From assembly GCA_013002885.1 (NCBI GenBank), contig JABDLS010000081.1, forward strand, positions 1 through 35,195: a DNA stretch of 35,195 nt. The letters are read 5' to 3'. Origin of the DNA: Gemmatimonadota bacterium. GTDB taxonomy: Bacteria; Gemmatimonadota; Gemmatimonadetes; Longimicrobiales; Gaopeijiaceae. This document shows positions 7,689-16,371 of this stretch, piece by piece (the stretch's first letter is position 1; each line of letters begins with the position of its first letter). The position numbers were made by a program, and so were the translations under genes. Under the pieces are notes generated by a model. That model did not search any database and was not told the DNA's origin. It saw only the letters and a list, made by a program, of their open reading frames with translations.

Positions 7689-8165
7689 ATGTTCGATGTA
7701 CGTTCTGGCTTAGCGGCCACAGGCGCCGCGTTGGCCGCACTCGTGGGCTTCAACGTGATGGCCGAGCGCAACGCGAATGGTGAGATCACCAGCGCGGGCG
7801 CCGTGAGCGCGTTCGAGATGCACATCGGTGACTGCTTCGACGACGAGGCCTTCGAGGCTTCCGAGATCAGCGAGGTCCCGGGCGTGCCATGCACCGACCC
7901 CCATGACAACGAGGTCTACGCGACGTTCGACATACCCGGCGACTGGCCTGGAGAGGAAGAGGTCGAGGAGCTGGCCTTCGGCGGGTGCTACGACCGTTTC
8001 GCGGGCGCCATCGGTAGGAGCTACGAAGAGTCGGTACTCGACTACACCGCGATCTACCCGAGCCTGGGGTCCTGGAAGCAACGGGGTGATCGCGAGGTGA
8101 TTTGTGTGGCGTACCACATGGACTTCGACGAGCTCGAAGGCTCCGTGATCGGCAGCGGGCTCTAA
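7689..8165 (+). CDS. Septum-formation-domain (Septum_form-like) secreted or anchored protein
   Basis: This 158-aa protein has an N-terminal hydrophobic stretch (about residues 8-23), then a domain with 'HIGDCFDDE' (Cys49), 'PGVPCTDPHDNEVYATF' (Cys68, His72), Cys100 and 'SLGSWKQRGDREVICVAYH' (Cys139). The GDCF...C.(D)PH..EV(Y/F)A...C...PS..SW..GDR.V.C order is that of the Septum_form family. Those domains are found mainly in actinobacterial membrane proteins, where two disulfides between the four Cys are expected. The exact role is not established. 'aggggga' 6 bases before the ATG is a strong ribosome binding site. The neighbours give no functional clue. Presence of this domain outside Actinobacteria is uncommon but not unheard of, and the family call is by motif memory only. 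Confidence 0.65.
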   Translation: MFDVRSGLAATGAALAALVGFNVMAERNANGEITSAGAVSAFEMHIGDCFDDEAFEASEISEVPGVPCTDPHDNEVYATFDIPGDWPGEEEVEELAFGGCYDRFAGAIGRSYEESVLDYTAIYPSLGSWKQRGDREVICVAYHMDFDELEGSVIGSGL

Positions 8166-8211
8166 CCTGGGGTCGATCCACCGGGATTGAGCGAGCCGGT
8201 GGGTGTCGCTG

Positions 8212-8232
8212 CGCCTCCTTGGCACGGAGGCG
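8212..8232 (+). terminator. Possible terminator hairpin after the septum-domain gene
   Basis: CGCCTCC (8212-8218) and GGAGGCG (8226-8232) form a perfect 7-bp GC-rich stem with a 7-base loop, 46 bases after the stop at 8165. No T-run follows, so the assignment is weak. The rest of 8166-8365 holds no recognisable gene; it must include the promoter of the deacetylase operon, but I could not pick one out. Confidence 0.25.
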
Positions 8233-8365
8233 GCGGGGAAGCGCTCTTACGGCACGACGCTGGTTCGTTGCTACCGTTCGCAGGCGCAGCCCAAGCTTGC
8301 GTGCTATGGGTGCCGGCACCTGCCCACCGCCTTGCTGCCCGCCTCCCGCCGCCCGATTCTAGGCG

Positions 8366-11065
8366 ATGCTCCCGTTTCGGCCGCCACGAGTCGCCCGCCT
8401 GCTCGCCGCCTTCCTCCTCGCGCCCACCTTCGCTGCGGCGCAGGACCTTCCCTCGCCCGTGCGAGGTGGCGACGCCGACCCGTACGACGATCACCAGGTC
8501 GACCGTGGGACCACGGGACTGCACCACGCGCTTCAGCGTCTCGGCACGGTTGCCAGCGTGCTCCATGTCACCGGTCATCCGGACGACGAGCAGTCGGGGA
8601 TGCTCACCCGAATGGCCCGTGGCTATGGAGCTCGCACGGCGCTCCTCTCCCTCAACCGGGGGGAGGGTGGAGCCAACGCCATCGGCCCCGAGTTGTTCGA
8701 CGGACTCGGCGCGATCCGCACTGAAGAGCTCCTGCTTTCAGGCCGCTGGTACGGTCTCGCGGCCCTCTACTTCACCACCGCCGTCGATTACGGGTACTCG
8801 AAGACGCTCGGCGAAGCGCTGACGAGCTGGAGTCGGGAGCGACTCCTGGAGGATATGGTTCGGGTGATCCGCACGGATCGGCCTCTGGTCGTCGTCTCTC
8901 GCTGGTACGGCGCCGCCGAGCGGGATGGCCACGGGCACCATCAGGCCGCTGGTGTCCTGACACCGGAGGCCGTGGAAGCCGCTGCCGACCCGGACCGGTT
9001 TCCCGGGCAACTCACGCGGGAGGGACTCCGGCCCTGGCGGGCGCGGGCTGTATACCGGGGCCGCGTGAGGGCGGATGAGTCCCCCGACGTCTCCCTCGAG
9101 ACCACGGCGTACTCACCCCTGCTGGGCAGCTCCTTCCAGGACTTCGCCAGCGAGGGGCTCTCTCTACAGCGCTCCCAGACTGCAGGACGGGTGCGCCGAT
9201 CGAGCGGTGAGGTGTGGTACCACTACGAGCGGCTCGATAGGGTCGCAGATCGGCCGAGTGGTCCGTCGGCGCCGTCCGGCGCGGCCGCCTCGCAGCCGCG
9301 GGGTGGTCCAGTCCCCTTCTTCTCCGGACTCGACACGTCGCTGGAACGCGTCTTCGACTTGACGGAGGAGGGCGCCTCGGCACCGGCCGTCGAGGCGCTG
9401 GCCGAAGCGGCCGCGGCCATCGAGCGGGCACGGACGCGGCTCGACGTAGAGGCCCCGTCGCTGATCGTCCCGGATCTCGTGGCGGCACTGAGCGCCCTCC
9501 AGGATGCCCGGAGCGCTGCCGTCAGTGGGCCGGATGCACGCTTCATCCTCGGGCGCGAGATCGAGGAGGTGGCGGAGGCCGTCCGACTTGCGGCGGGAAT
9601 CACCGTCAGGGCGATGGCTCGCGACACCCAGGGTCGACCCGTCCACCGGGTGGCCCCTGGCCAGCGGATCGAGGTGGCGGTTGCGGTGTCGGCGCGGGCG
9701 GAATCCGCGCGGCTCACGGATGTCGGCCTCGAGTCTCCGCCGGGCTGGACGGTGAGTGGGCCGACGGAGGCAGCGGCGCTCGGACCCGCCTTCGTGGTGA
9801 CGGTCGGTCCTGGGTCGTCGGCCTGGAGGCCCTACTTCCAACGTTCCGACATTCGAGAGTCCCTCTATGCGGTGTCGGATTCGTCGTCCATCCATGCGCC
9901 CTGGCGCGAGCCCGTCCTGCACGCCGTTGCGACGTTCGATGTGGCCGGCACCCGCTTTTCGTGGACGGCACCGGTCAGGGGCGAGGAGCCGGACCTTCCC
10001 CGGGGCGTCCCCCTGAGACTCCTCCAGGTGGTGCCGAACGCGTCGGTGGCCATCGAGCCCGCGGTCCGTGTGATTCCCCGGGCGCGAGCGTCCGACCCCA
10101 TGGACTTCAGGGTCACCGTCTACGCGCTGGCCGGCTCGCTCGGGGGCGGGCGGGTTCGGCTGGCCGCTCCCTCCGGGTGGCGCGTGGAGCCCTCCGACCA
10201 CCCCGCTCCCGACTTGGCACCCGGTGAATCCGCAGACGTCGAGTTTCGGGTGTGGCCCGCCGACAGTGGCACCCCGATACGATACCAGGACCGTTACGAA
10301 ATACGGGCGCTCCTCGAGACGGACGACGGGGTGTTCGACCAGACAGAGGAGCGCATCGTCCATCCGGACCTGGAGCCCCGCTCTCTCTTCACCGCGGCCG
10401 AATCCACGGTGCGGTTCGCGTCGTTGGTGGTGCGGCCTGACGTTCGCGTGGGATACGTCATGGGTGTCGGCGACGCGGTGCCCGACGCCCTACAAGAGCT
10501 CGGGGCAAGCGTCGACCTGCTCGGTGATGAGGACCTACGGATCGAGACGTTGCGCCGGTACGACGCGCTCATCATCGGCACCCGCGCATACGCTGTTCGT
10601 CCGGCCCTCACGACCGCTAACCCCGACGTCCTCGCCTTCGCGCGAGCCGGTGGCCACGTAGTCGTGCTCTACCAGACGCCGGAGTTCGACGCTGCAGCCC
10701 TGGCGCCCTATGAGGCTGCGCTCCCCGGCAATGCCGAGGAGGTCTCCGAGGAGGACGCCCCGGTGATCCTCCTGGCGCCGGATCACCCGCTGCTGGCTCG
10801 ACCCAACCGGATCACTTCGGCGGACTTCGAGAACTGGGTGGAGCAGCGGGGCAGCAAGTTCTTCGCGAGGTGGGGCCCGGAGTTCACGCCTCTCGTCGAG
10901 ACCCACGACACGGGGCAGGAGCCCCAGCGCGGGATCTGGCTCACGGCGGCGGTGGGCGACGGGGACTGGACGTACATCGCCCTGGCGGTCCATCGCCAGA
11001 CCCCCTACGGGGTACCCGGGGCGTACCGGATTCTGGCGAACCTGCTCTCGTACGCCGGCTCCTGA
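8366..11065 (+). CDS. Exported large PIG-L (LmbE-like) family deacetylase
   Basis: This 899-aa protein has a signal peptide ending 'TFAAAQ' (residue 26). The N-terminal PIG-L/LmbE domain (about residues 60-270) has the zinc and catalytic motif 'GHPDDE' (His71, Asp73, Asp74, Glu75) and a second His cluster 'GHGHHQ' (His189, His191, His192). The family hydrolyses N-acetyl groups from GlcNAc-containing or other N-acetylated compounds. An Ig-like, NEW3-type region follows (about 415-640, 'APGQRIEVAVAV', 'PPGWTVS'). A C-terminal Rossmann-like, glutamine-amidotransferase-type domain spans about 690-899 ('VGYVMGVGDAVPDALQELGA', 'YDALIIGTRAY', 'GGHVVVLYQTPE'). This long form occurs in Bacteroidota, Acidobacteria and Gemmatimonadota, with unknown natural substrate. 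It is followed after 36 bases by a sodium symporter and a GH4 gene, pointing to amino-sugar or glycoside use. Confidence 0.9.
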   Translation: MLPFRPPRVARLLAAFLLAPTFAAAQDLPSPVRGGDADPYDDHQVDRGTTGLHHALQRLGTVASVLHVTGHPDDEQSGMLTRMARGYGARTALLSLNRGEGGANAIGPELFDGLGAIRTEELLLSGRWYGLAALYFTTAVDYGYSKTLGEALTSWSRERLLEDMVRVIRTDRPLVVVSRWYGAAERDGHGHHQAAGVLTPEAVEAAADPDRFPGQLTREGLRPWRARAVYRGRVRADESPDVSLETTAYSPLLGSSFQDFASEGLSLQRSQTAGRVRRSSGEVWYHYERLDRVADRPSGPSAPSGAAASQPRGGPVPFFSGLDTSLERVFDLTEEGASAPAVEALAEAAAAIERARTRLDVEAPSLIVPDLVAALSALQDARSAAVSGPDARFILGREIEEVAEAVRLAAGITVRAMARDTQGRPVHRVAPGQRIEVAVAVSARAESARLTDVGLESPPGWTVSGPTEAAALGPAFVVTVGPGSSAWRPYFQRSDIRESLYAVSDSSSIHAPWREPVLHAVATFDVAGTRFSWTAPVRGEEPDLPRGVPLRLLQVVPNASVAIEPAVRVIPRARASDPMDFRVTVYALAGSLGGGRVRLAAPSGWRVEPSDHPAPDLAPGESADVEFRVWPADSGTPIRYQDRYEIRALLETDDGVFDQTEERIVHPDLEPRSLFTAAESTVRFASLVVRPDVRVGYVMGVGDAVPDALQELGASVDLLGDEDLRIETLRRYDALIIGTRAYAVRPALTTANPDVLAFARAGGHVVVLYQTPEFDAAALAPYEAALPGNAEEVSEEDAPVILLAPDHPLLARPNRITSADFENWVEQRGSKFFARWGPEFTPLVETHDTGQEPQRGIWLTAAVGDGDWTYIALAVHRQTPYGVPGAYRILANLLSYAGS

Positions 11066-11101
11066 CGCCGTGCGTGAGGCGGACCCCATGAGGCGTAGCG
11101 C

Positions 11102-12904
11102 TTGAGGCTCACCGCCCCCGACTTCTGGGTGATCGCCGCGTACGGAGCCATCGTGCTCTGGATCGGCTGGTACTTCGCTCGCCGGGCAGGCGGTAGCGTC
11201 GAGGACTACTTCGTCGCCGGCCGTAGCCTCCCGTGGTGGCTCGCCGGGACGTCCATCGCCGCGACGTGGTTCGCTGCCGACGCTCCTCTCGCCACGGCAG
11301 GGATCGTTCGGGAGCGGGGTATCGTCGCCAACTGGCTCTGGTGGTACGAGGGGACGGGGGTGCTCTTCCTCGTCTTCTTCTATGCGAAGCTCTGGCGCCG
11401 GGCGGGGATCGTCACCGATGCCGAGTTCATCGAGCTGCGCTACTCCGGCCGCCCGGCAGCTGGACTCAGGGTGTTCTCGGCGCTCTATCAGGGGCTGCTC
11501 AAGAACGCCGTCGTCATGGGCTGGGTCATGCTGGCCATGGTCAAGTTCAGCCAGGTGCTTCTGGGCTGGGACCCGGCGCTGACCCTTCTGGTGGCCGGGG
11601 TGGTTGCGCTCCTCTACACCGCCGCGTCGGGGCTGTGGGGCGTGGTGGCGACCGACCTCCTCCAGTTCGTGGTGGGGATGGTCGGGTCGATCATCCTGGC
11701 GGGGCTGGTCCTGGCCCGTGTGGGCGGACCGAGCGGCCTAGCCGAAGGCGTCCGCGGGCTTGCCACCGCGCCCCCGGCCGCCCTCGATCTCGCGCCGGGG
11801 AGTGCCAACATGGGTTCTCTCGAGCTGGCGTCCTTCCTTCTGCTCATGGGGTTCCTATGGGTGCGGTCGGCCCAGGGCGACGGCTACCTGGCGCAACGGC
11901 TGTTCGCCACGCGCGACGAGCGGCAGTCCTTGCTCGCTGCCCTCTGGTTCGCTCTGGCGGGCATCGTGCTGATGACGTGGCCCTGGGTCATCGTCGGCCT
12001 CGGCTCGCTATTGTTGCTGCCCGGGGCCGGAGGCGCCGAAGTGGCTGCTCAGCTGGCCGCCGATCCGGAGCTCGCGTACCCGATGATGATCGGCGAGCTG
12101 CTGCCGGTGGGTCTGAGGGGCATGGTCGTCGCCGCCTTCTTCGCCGCGTTCATGAGCACCATGGACACGCACCTCTGCTGGGGTGCGTCGTACATGGTGA
12201 ACGACATCTATCGCCGCTTCCTCGTCAGGGACCGGAGCGAGGCGCATTACGTCTTCGCATCCCGAGCGGCCGTGGCGCTACTCGCCATCGTCGCGGCGCT
12301 GGCCGCGTGGCAGATGACGTCGATTCAAAGGGCCTGGATCTACATCATCGAGCTCACCGCCGGGGTGGCCTTCGTATGGATGCTGCGATGGTACTGGTGG
12401 CGCGTGAACGCATGGGCCGAGATCGCGGCGATGGCCAGCTCCCTCGTGCTTGCCAACGGCCGGATTCTCTCGGCCGGGATGGCCAGGGTCGGCATCCTTC
12501 CCGTCGAGTGGCTCGACGCCCTCACCCGGCTCTATGGCCCCGAATACGACTTCGTTCGGGCGAGCGCCATCGTCTTGATCTCGACCATCGTATGGGTGAG
12601 CGTCGCCCTTGCCACGCCGCCCGACGCGCCCGAGCGACTCGAGCGATTCTACCGTAAGGTTCGCCCTGGCGGGTGGTGGGGCCCCGTTGCGGCTCGTGCA
12701 CCCGATGTCGTCGTCGAGGGCACGGCTGGTCGAAAGTGGCTCGGTTTCGCATTGAGCGTCACCTTCCTCTACTCGGCTCTCCTGGGAATCGGCTACGTGG
12801 TCACCGACCGCCCCGGCGCCGGTCTGTCGCTCATCGTCCTCTCCCTCGTCGCTGGTACCCTGACCCTCGGCATCGCACGTCGTGAGGCCGGAGAAGCCAC
12901 ATGA
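11102..12904 (+). CDS. Sodium:solute symporter (SSS family)
   Basis: This 600-aa, strongly hydrophobic protein has about 13-14 predicted helices. The SSS fold signatures are visible: 'SVEDYFVAGRSLPWWLAGTS' near the N-terminus, then 'GLWGVVATDLLQFVVGM' and 'AAFFAAFMSTMDTHLCWGAS' in the sodium-site helix. It should import a sugar or other organic solute with Na+. The start is TTG 11102: an in-frame TAG lies at 11096, no ATG occurs before the first helix, and 'tgagg' sits about 8 bases upstream. The end overlaps the GH4 gene as ATGA (12901-12904), so both are translationally coupled. This makes it likely that the imported solute is the GH4 substrate. About 100 aa longer than classic SSS proteins, with an extra C-terminal helix pair. 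Confidence 0.9.
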   Translation: MRLTAPDFWVIAAYGAIVLWIGWYFARRAGGSVEDYFVAGRSLPWWLAGTSIAATWFAADAPLATAGIVRERGIVANWLWWYEGTGVLFLVFFYAKLWRRAGIVTDAEFIELRYSGRPAAGLRVFSALYQGLLKNAVVMGWVMLAMVKFSQVLLGWDPALTLLVAGVVALLYTAASGLWGVVATDLLQFVVGMVGSIILAGLVLARVGGPSGLAEGVRGLATAPPAALDLAPGSANMGSLELASFLLLMGFLWVRSAQGDGYLAQRLFATRDERQSLLAALWFALAGIVLMTWPWVIVGLGSLLLLPGAGGAEVAAQLAADPELAYPMMIGELLPVGLRGMVVAAFFAAFMSTMDTHLCWGASYMVNDIYRRFLVRDRSEAHYVFASRAAVALLAIVAALAAWQMTSIQRAWIYIIELTAGVAFVWMLRWYWWRVNAWAEIAAMASSLVLANGRILSAGMARVGILPVEWLDALTRLYGPEYDFVRASAIVLISTIVWVSVALATPPDAPERLERFYRKVRPGGWWGPVAARAPDVVVEGTAGRKWLGFALSVTFLYSALLGIGYVVTDRPGAGLSLIVLSLVAGTLTLGIARREAGEAT

Positions 12905-14313
12905 AAGTGACGCTCATCGGCGCGGGCTCGCGCGAGTTCGGTCCGCCCACCGTGAACGACCTCGTCCTCAGCCAACCGCTGGCCGGTCAGGACTTGACGG
13001 TGGCCCTCATGGACCTGGACGGAGCAGCGGTCGAGCGCACCCACGCATACGCCCGAGCCGTTGCCGAGTCTCGGGGCTCGGGCGTTCGATTCATCAGCAC
13101 CACGGTCCTCGAAGAAGCGCTGGCAGACACGGACTTCGTGGTGACGGCCATCGAGCGGCGGCGTTACTTCTACTGGTCGCAGGACTTCCACATCCCCCGA
13201 ATGCTGGGCTTCGAGCAGATCTACGGAGAGAACGGAGGCCCGGGCGGCTTGTTCCACGCGCTGCGCAACATGGGCCCGATCATGGACATCGCCCGCACCA
13301 TGGAGCGCGTGTGTCCCGATGCCTTGATGCTCAACTACACCAACCCCTTGACCAAGCTCTGTGAGGCATGGTGTCGCCTGAGCCCGGTGCGCACCGTCGG
13401 GCTTTGCCACGGTGTCTTCGAAGGGATGGCCCAGGTGGCGGCGTTCCTGGAACGTCCCGTCGAGACGCTGTCATTTCAGTCCGTCGGACTGAACCACATC
13501 ACCTGGTTCACCCGCATCCAGGACCGCGAGACGGGAGCGGATCTCTATCCCGAGCTTCGCGAGCGGGAGCGCCGAGCCCACTGGCTTCACGACTTCGACG
13601 AGATCGCGTTGAGCCGGATCCTCCTCCGATCTTTCGGGCTCTACCCGTCACCGGGCGCGAATCACATCGGCGAGTATATCCGATGGGCAGCCGATCTCCT
13701 GCCCAGCCAGGACATGCAGTTCTTTCACGACCCTGCAGACGGGGATCCCTGGGAGGACGACCGCATTCCGCCATGGATCTACAATCTGAGGGACAAGCCT
13801 ACCGAGACCCCGCTCTTTCATCCCGTCCGGGAAGGTCGATTGAAGCCGAGTCCGAATCGGATCACCGATCCGACGGATCCGCGTCCCTCCGGCGAATTGG
13901 CGATTCCGCTCATGGAGGGGCTGGTCGGCGGTGCCCGTCACGAGCTGGAGGCAGTCAACGTCCTGAATCAGGCGGCAACACGAGGCGAGGGCGGCCAGGC
14001 TTCGGGGACTCGGCCGCTCGTCGCAGGTCTTCCACTGCACTCTGTAGTGGAGGTGCCGGCCGCCGTGGCAGGGGGCCGGCTGGAGCCTGCCCTCGCCGAC
14101 CCCCTACCTGAGCCCATCCTTGCCCTCCTGCGCACCCAGTGTTCCATCAACCGCCTTCTAGTCGATGCGTTCTCCGGGAAGTCCCGGGATCGGCTGCTCC
14201 AGGCACTCCTTCTCGATCCGACGACCCACTCCTACGGGAACGCGGTCCGGCTGGTCGACCTGATGTTCGAGCGGCAGGGGGATGTGCTTCCAGCGCTGGA
14301 GTGGGAGCGATAG
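12901..14313 (+). CDS. Glycoside hydrolase family 4 (NAD- and metal-dependent)
   Basis: This 470-aa protein starts with the Rossmann NAD motif 'VTLIGAGS' and shows the GH4 landmarks: 'NGGPGGLFHALRN', 'NYTNP' (145-149), 'GLCHGVF' with metal-site Cys169, and 'GLNH' with His199. GH4 enzymes cleave glycosides by oxidation-elimination at C3, using NAD+ and a divalent metal, in the cytoplasm. The motif after Cys separates subgroups; CHG is, to my knowledge, the form linked to alpha-glucuronidase-type members rather than phospho-glycosidases. The absence of a PTS gene nearby agrees with a non-phosphorylated substrate. No signal peptide. It is the last gene of the deacetylase-symporter-GH4 unit and shares ATGA with the symporter stop. 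The exact sugar cannot be read from the sequence. Confidence 0.92.
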   Translation: MKVTLIGAGSREFGPPTVNDLVLSQPLAGQDLTVALMDLDGAAVERTHAYARAVAESRGSGVRFISTTVLEEALADTDFVVTAIERRRYFYWSQDFHIPRMLGFEQIYGENGGPGGLFHALRNMGPIMDIARTMERVCPDALMLNYTNPLTKLCEAWCRLSPVRTVGLCHGVFEGMAQVAAFLERPVETLSFQSVGLNHITWFTRIQDRETGADLYPELRERERRAHWLHDFDEIALSRILLRSFGLYPSPGANHIGEYIRWAADLLPSQDMQFFHDPADGDPWEDDRIPPWIYNLRDKPTETPLFHPVREGRLKPSPNRITDPTDPRPSGELAIPLMEGLVGGARHELEAVNVLNQAATRGEGGQASGTRPLVAGLPLHSVVEVPAAVAGGRLEPALADPLPEPILALLRTQCSINRLLVDAFSGKSRDRLLQALLLDPTTHSYGNAVRLVDLMFERQGDVLPALEWER

Positions 14314-14439
14314 GGGAATGTGCTTCGTGGGAGACGGGCGCGTTCGAATCCGACTCGGGCCGAGCCACGTAGGATCGGGGTGTCAGACCGCCACATCCGC
14401 ACCTACCTTGGCTGGGCCGCCCGCTTCGGAGCTTGATTC

Positions 14440-15693
14440 ATGTCAGGACCGCTTGTGACGACGTCCGCCACTCGTCTCCTCTTCCGCACCGCCACCCACC
14501 TGCTGCTGGTCTTCGGTGTCGCCTGCGTGGACGACAGCCCTCTGTACGAGGTGCCCTCGGTAGAGGGCGTCTCGGCTGGCGCGGAGCACGGCGAGGCAGT
14601 GGACTCGGCCCGGACCTACGCTCGGCGACTGATCAAGGATGCATACATGGCGGGGGCGTCCATCGCCGTCGGGAAGGGCGGCGAGGTGGTGTGGTCCGAG
14701 GCTTTCGGCTGGGCCGACCTCTCCCACCACGAGCAAGCCACGCCCGAGACGCTGTATCCCGTGGGCAGCATTTCCAAGGCGATGACCGCCGCTGCCGCCG
14801 GCGTCCTGTGGGAAGAGGGGCACCTGGACTTCGAAGCACCCATCCAGACCTACCTCCCCGACTTTCCGGAGAAGCGCTGGGACATCAATCTCCGCCAGCT
14901 CATGAGCCATACCGCGGGGGTGAAGCGATCGTACGGCTTCAGCCGGATCCTGCGTCAAGGCGAGTGTCCGAATGCGACCTCCGCCACCATGGCGGTGGGT
15001 GAGGATACGCTGCTGTACGAGCCCGGCACGGATTTCACGTATTCCAATTTCGGGTACCGCTTGGTGGGAGCAGCGGTGGAGTCTGCGGCGGGTGAGCCCT
15101 TCCTGGCCTTCATCGACCGGGAGGTCTTCGATCGGATCGGGATGGAAGCGACGGTTCCGGACCTGGGGGATGAGGGCGCAGACGAATCCACCAAGTACGA
15201 CCGGGCGGCGTTCCGAGCTCTCCGGCGAACCCAGGGGCTCGACATGAGCTGCTCCATGGCCCCAGGCGGCTTCCTCTCCACTCCCGAAGAACTGGTTCGC
15301 TTCGGCTATGCCATGCGACGCCACGAGGTCCTCGACTCCGCCACCGTGGAGATGTTCTGGACTCCCCAGCGCCTTAGCAGCGGTGAGAGCACGGGCTACG
15401 GCTTCGGGTGGTACCGGGAGAACATCAGGGTTGGCAACGACGAGCGGGCGACCACTCCCTCGATCCAGCACGGCGGATCGGTCGTCGGGGGGCGAGCGAT
15501 TCTCCTGATCCTCCCGGAACACGACATGGTTGTGGCGGCGATGACCAATTCGGGGAACTCCGTAAACGGGTTCGCCAACGTCGTCGCCGGCTGGTTCCGC
15601 GACCCACCGGGGGGGGCGTCAGACGGAGTCGGTCCGGCGGAGCAGGACGGTGCCGAGAGCGATGGTGACGGCCACGACGCCGGCGGTCAGTAG
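14440..15693 (+). CDS. Serine hydrolase lipoprotein, class C beta-lactamase/PBP-like fold
   Basis: This 417-aa protein has a signal sequence with lipobox 'VFGVAC' (Cys29). The PF00144-type catalytic triad motifs are present: SxxK as 'SISK' (Ser110, Lys113), YxN as 'YSN' (Tyr201, Asn203) and 'HGG' (His344-Gly346) in place of KTG. Members act as esterases, D-aminopeptidases, DD-peptidases or beta-lactamases; HGG instead of KTG is typical of esterase- or peptidase-type members. The folded domain ends near residue 390. The last 25 or so residues, rich in Gly, Asp and Glu, are encoded in 15619-15693, which is also the 3' end of the opposite-strand ABC permease gene. That tail may be a read-through after loss of an earlier stop. 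Confidence 0.88.
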   Translation: MSGPLVTTSATRLLFRTATHLLLVFGVACVDDSPLYEVPSVEGVSAGAEHGEAVDSARTYARRLIKDAYMAGASIAVGKGGEVVWSEAFGWADLSHHEQATPETLYPVGSISKAMTAAAAGVLWEEGHLDFEAPIQTYLPDFPEKRWDINLRQLMSHTAGVKRSYGFSRILRQGECPNATSATMAVGEDTLLYEPGTDFTYSNFGYRLVGAAVESAAGEPFLAFIDREVFDRIGMEATVPDLGDEGADESTKYDRAAFRALRRTQGLDMSCSMAPGGFLSTPEELVRFGYAMRRHEVLDSATVEMFWTPQRLSSGESTGYGFGWYRENIRVGNDERATTPSIQHGGSVVGGRAILLILPEHDMVVAAMTNSGNSVNGFANVVAGWFRDPPGGASDGVGPAEQDGAESDGDGHDAGGQ

Positions 15694-16371
15694 CAGGGCG
15701 TTCTCGATAGAGGGCACGGTCCCCCGCAGGGGCCCTAGGAGCGCTCGGGCCGGGAAGGTCCCGGGCATGAGGTCCATCGTAGCCCCGAGGCCCTGGCGCC
15801 ACAGCGAGACGGGATGCAGGCGGCTGACCTCCTCGACCATCACCCCCTCGACGAAGAGGACGTAGATCACACCGACGAGGGTGGAGCGGGCGAAGACGCT
15901 GCCCACCAGAACGAAGACTGCGCTGTAGATCGTCGCCACCACGGTGGCGCCTACGGCCAGCGCCGGCAGAATCGTGAAGTCGCCGCCGACGACGGCGTAC
16001 GCCCCGACCAGGGCCAGGGAGCCGAACACCGCGAACGCTGAGGACACCGCCGCCGCGCCCGCCGTCTTGGCCGCCACGACGTCGACCCGCCGTATCGGTC
16101 GGAGCACCAGGAAGGACAGCGTCTTGTCGCGCCGCTCGTCGCCGAAGGCTGCCCCGCCGAGGATGACGGCGGTGATGGGCACGATCATGCTGAGGAAGGG
16201 AGCTACCGCCAACATGCCAAGGTCGGTGTCGAGCCCGTCGAACTGGCCGGTGCGCGACAGCGCCAACAGGAGGAGGGTCGGGGCGAGCGCCATGACCCCG
16301 AATCCCAGCACCCTCCTTCGATCGGACAGCTGCTGGACCGTGGCGACGAAGATCGCGCGAAACGCCGTCAT
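15619..16371 (-). CDS. ABC-2 type transporter permease (second pair)
   Basis: This 250-aa protein has about six hydrophobic helices. The cytoplasmic 'DERRDKTLSFLVLRPIRRVD' segment between helices 2 and 3 is characteristic of ABC-2 permeases, where it contacts the ATPase. It is the last gene of a four-gene minus-strand operon and starts within the stop of the preceding ATPase gene (ATGA, 16368-16371), so the two are expected to form one exporter. The substrate is unknown; ABC-2 systems usually export lipids, glycans, peptides or drugs, or serve cell-envelope processes. Its 3' 75 bases lie antisense to the end of the serine hydrolase gene. Confidence 0.85.
   Translation of the reverse strand: MTAFRAIFVATVQQLSDRRRVLGFGVMALAPTLLLLALSRTGQFDGLDTDLGMLAVAPFLSMIVPITAVILGGAAFGDERRDKTLSFLVLRPIRRVDVVAAKTAGAAAVSSAFAVFGSLALVGAYAVVGGDFTILPALAVGATVVATIYSAVFVLVGSVFARSTLVGVIYVLFVEGVMVEEVSRLHPVSLWRQGLGATMDLMPGTFPARALLGPLRGTVPSIENALLLTAGVVAVTIALGTVLLRRTDSV

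Noticed and set aside
14340-14372. tRNA-like 'TTCGAATCC' between the GH4 and serine hydrolase genes
   Set aside because: The flanking bases do not form the five-pair T stem, and no anticodon or acceptor stem is found upstream.
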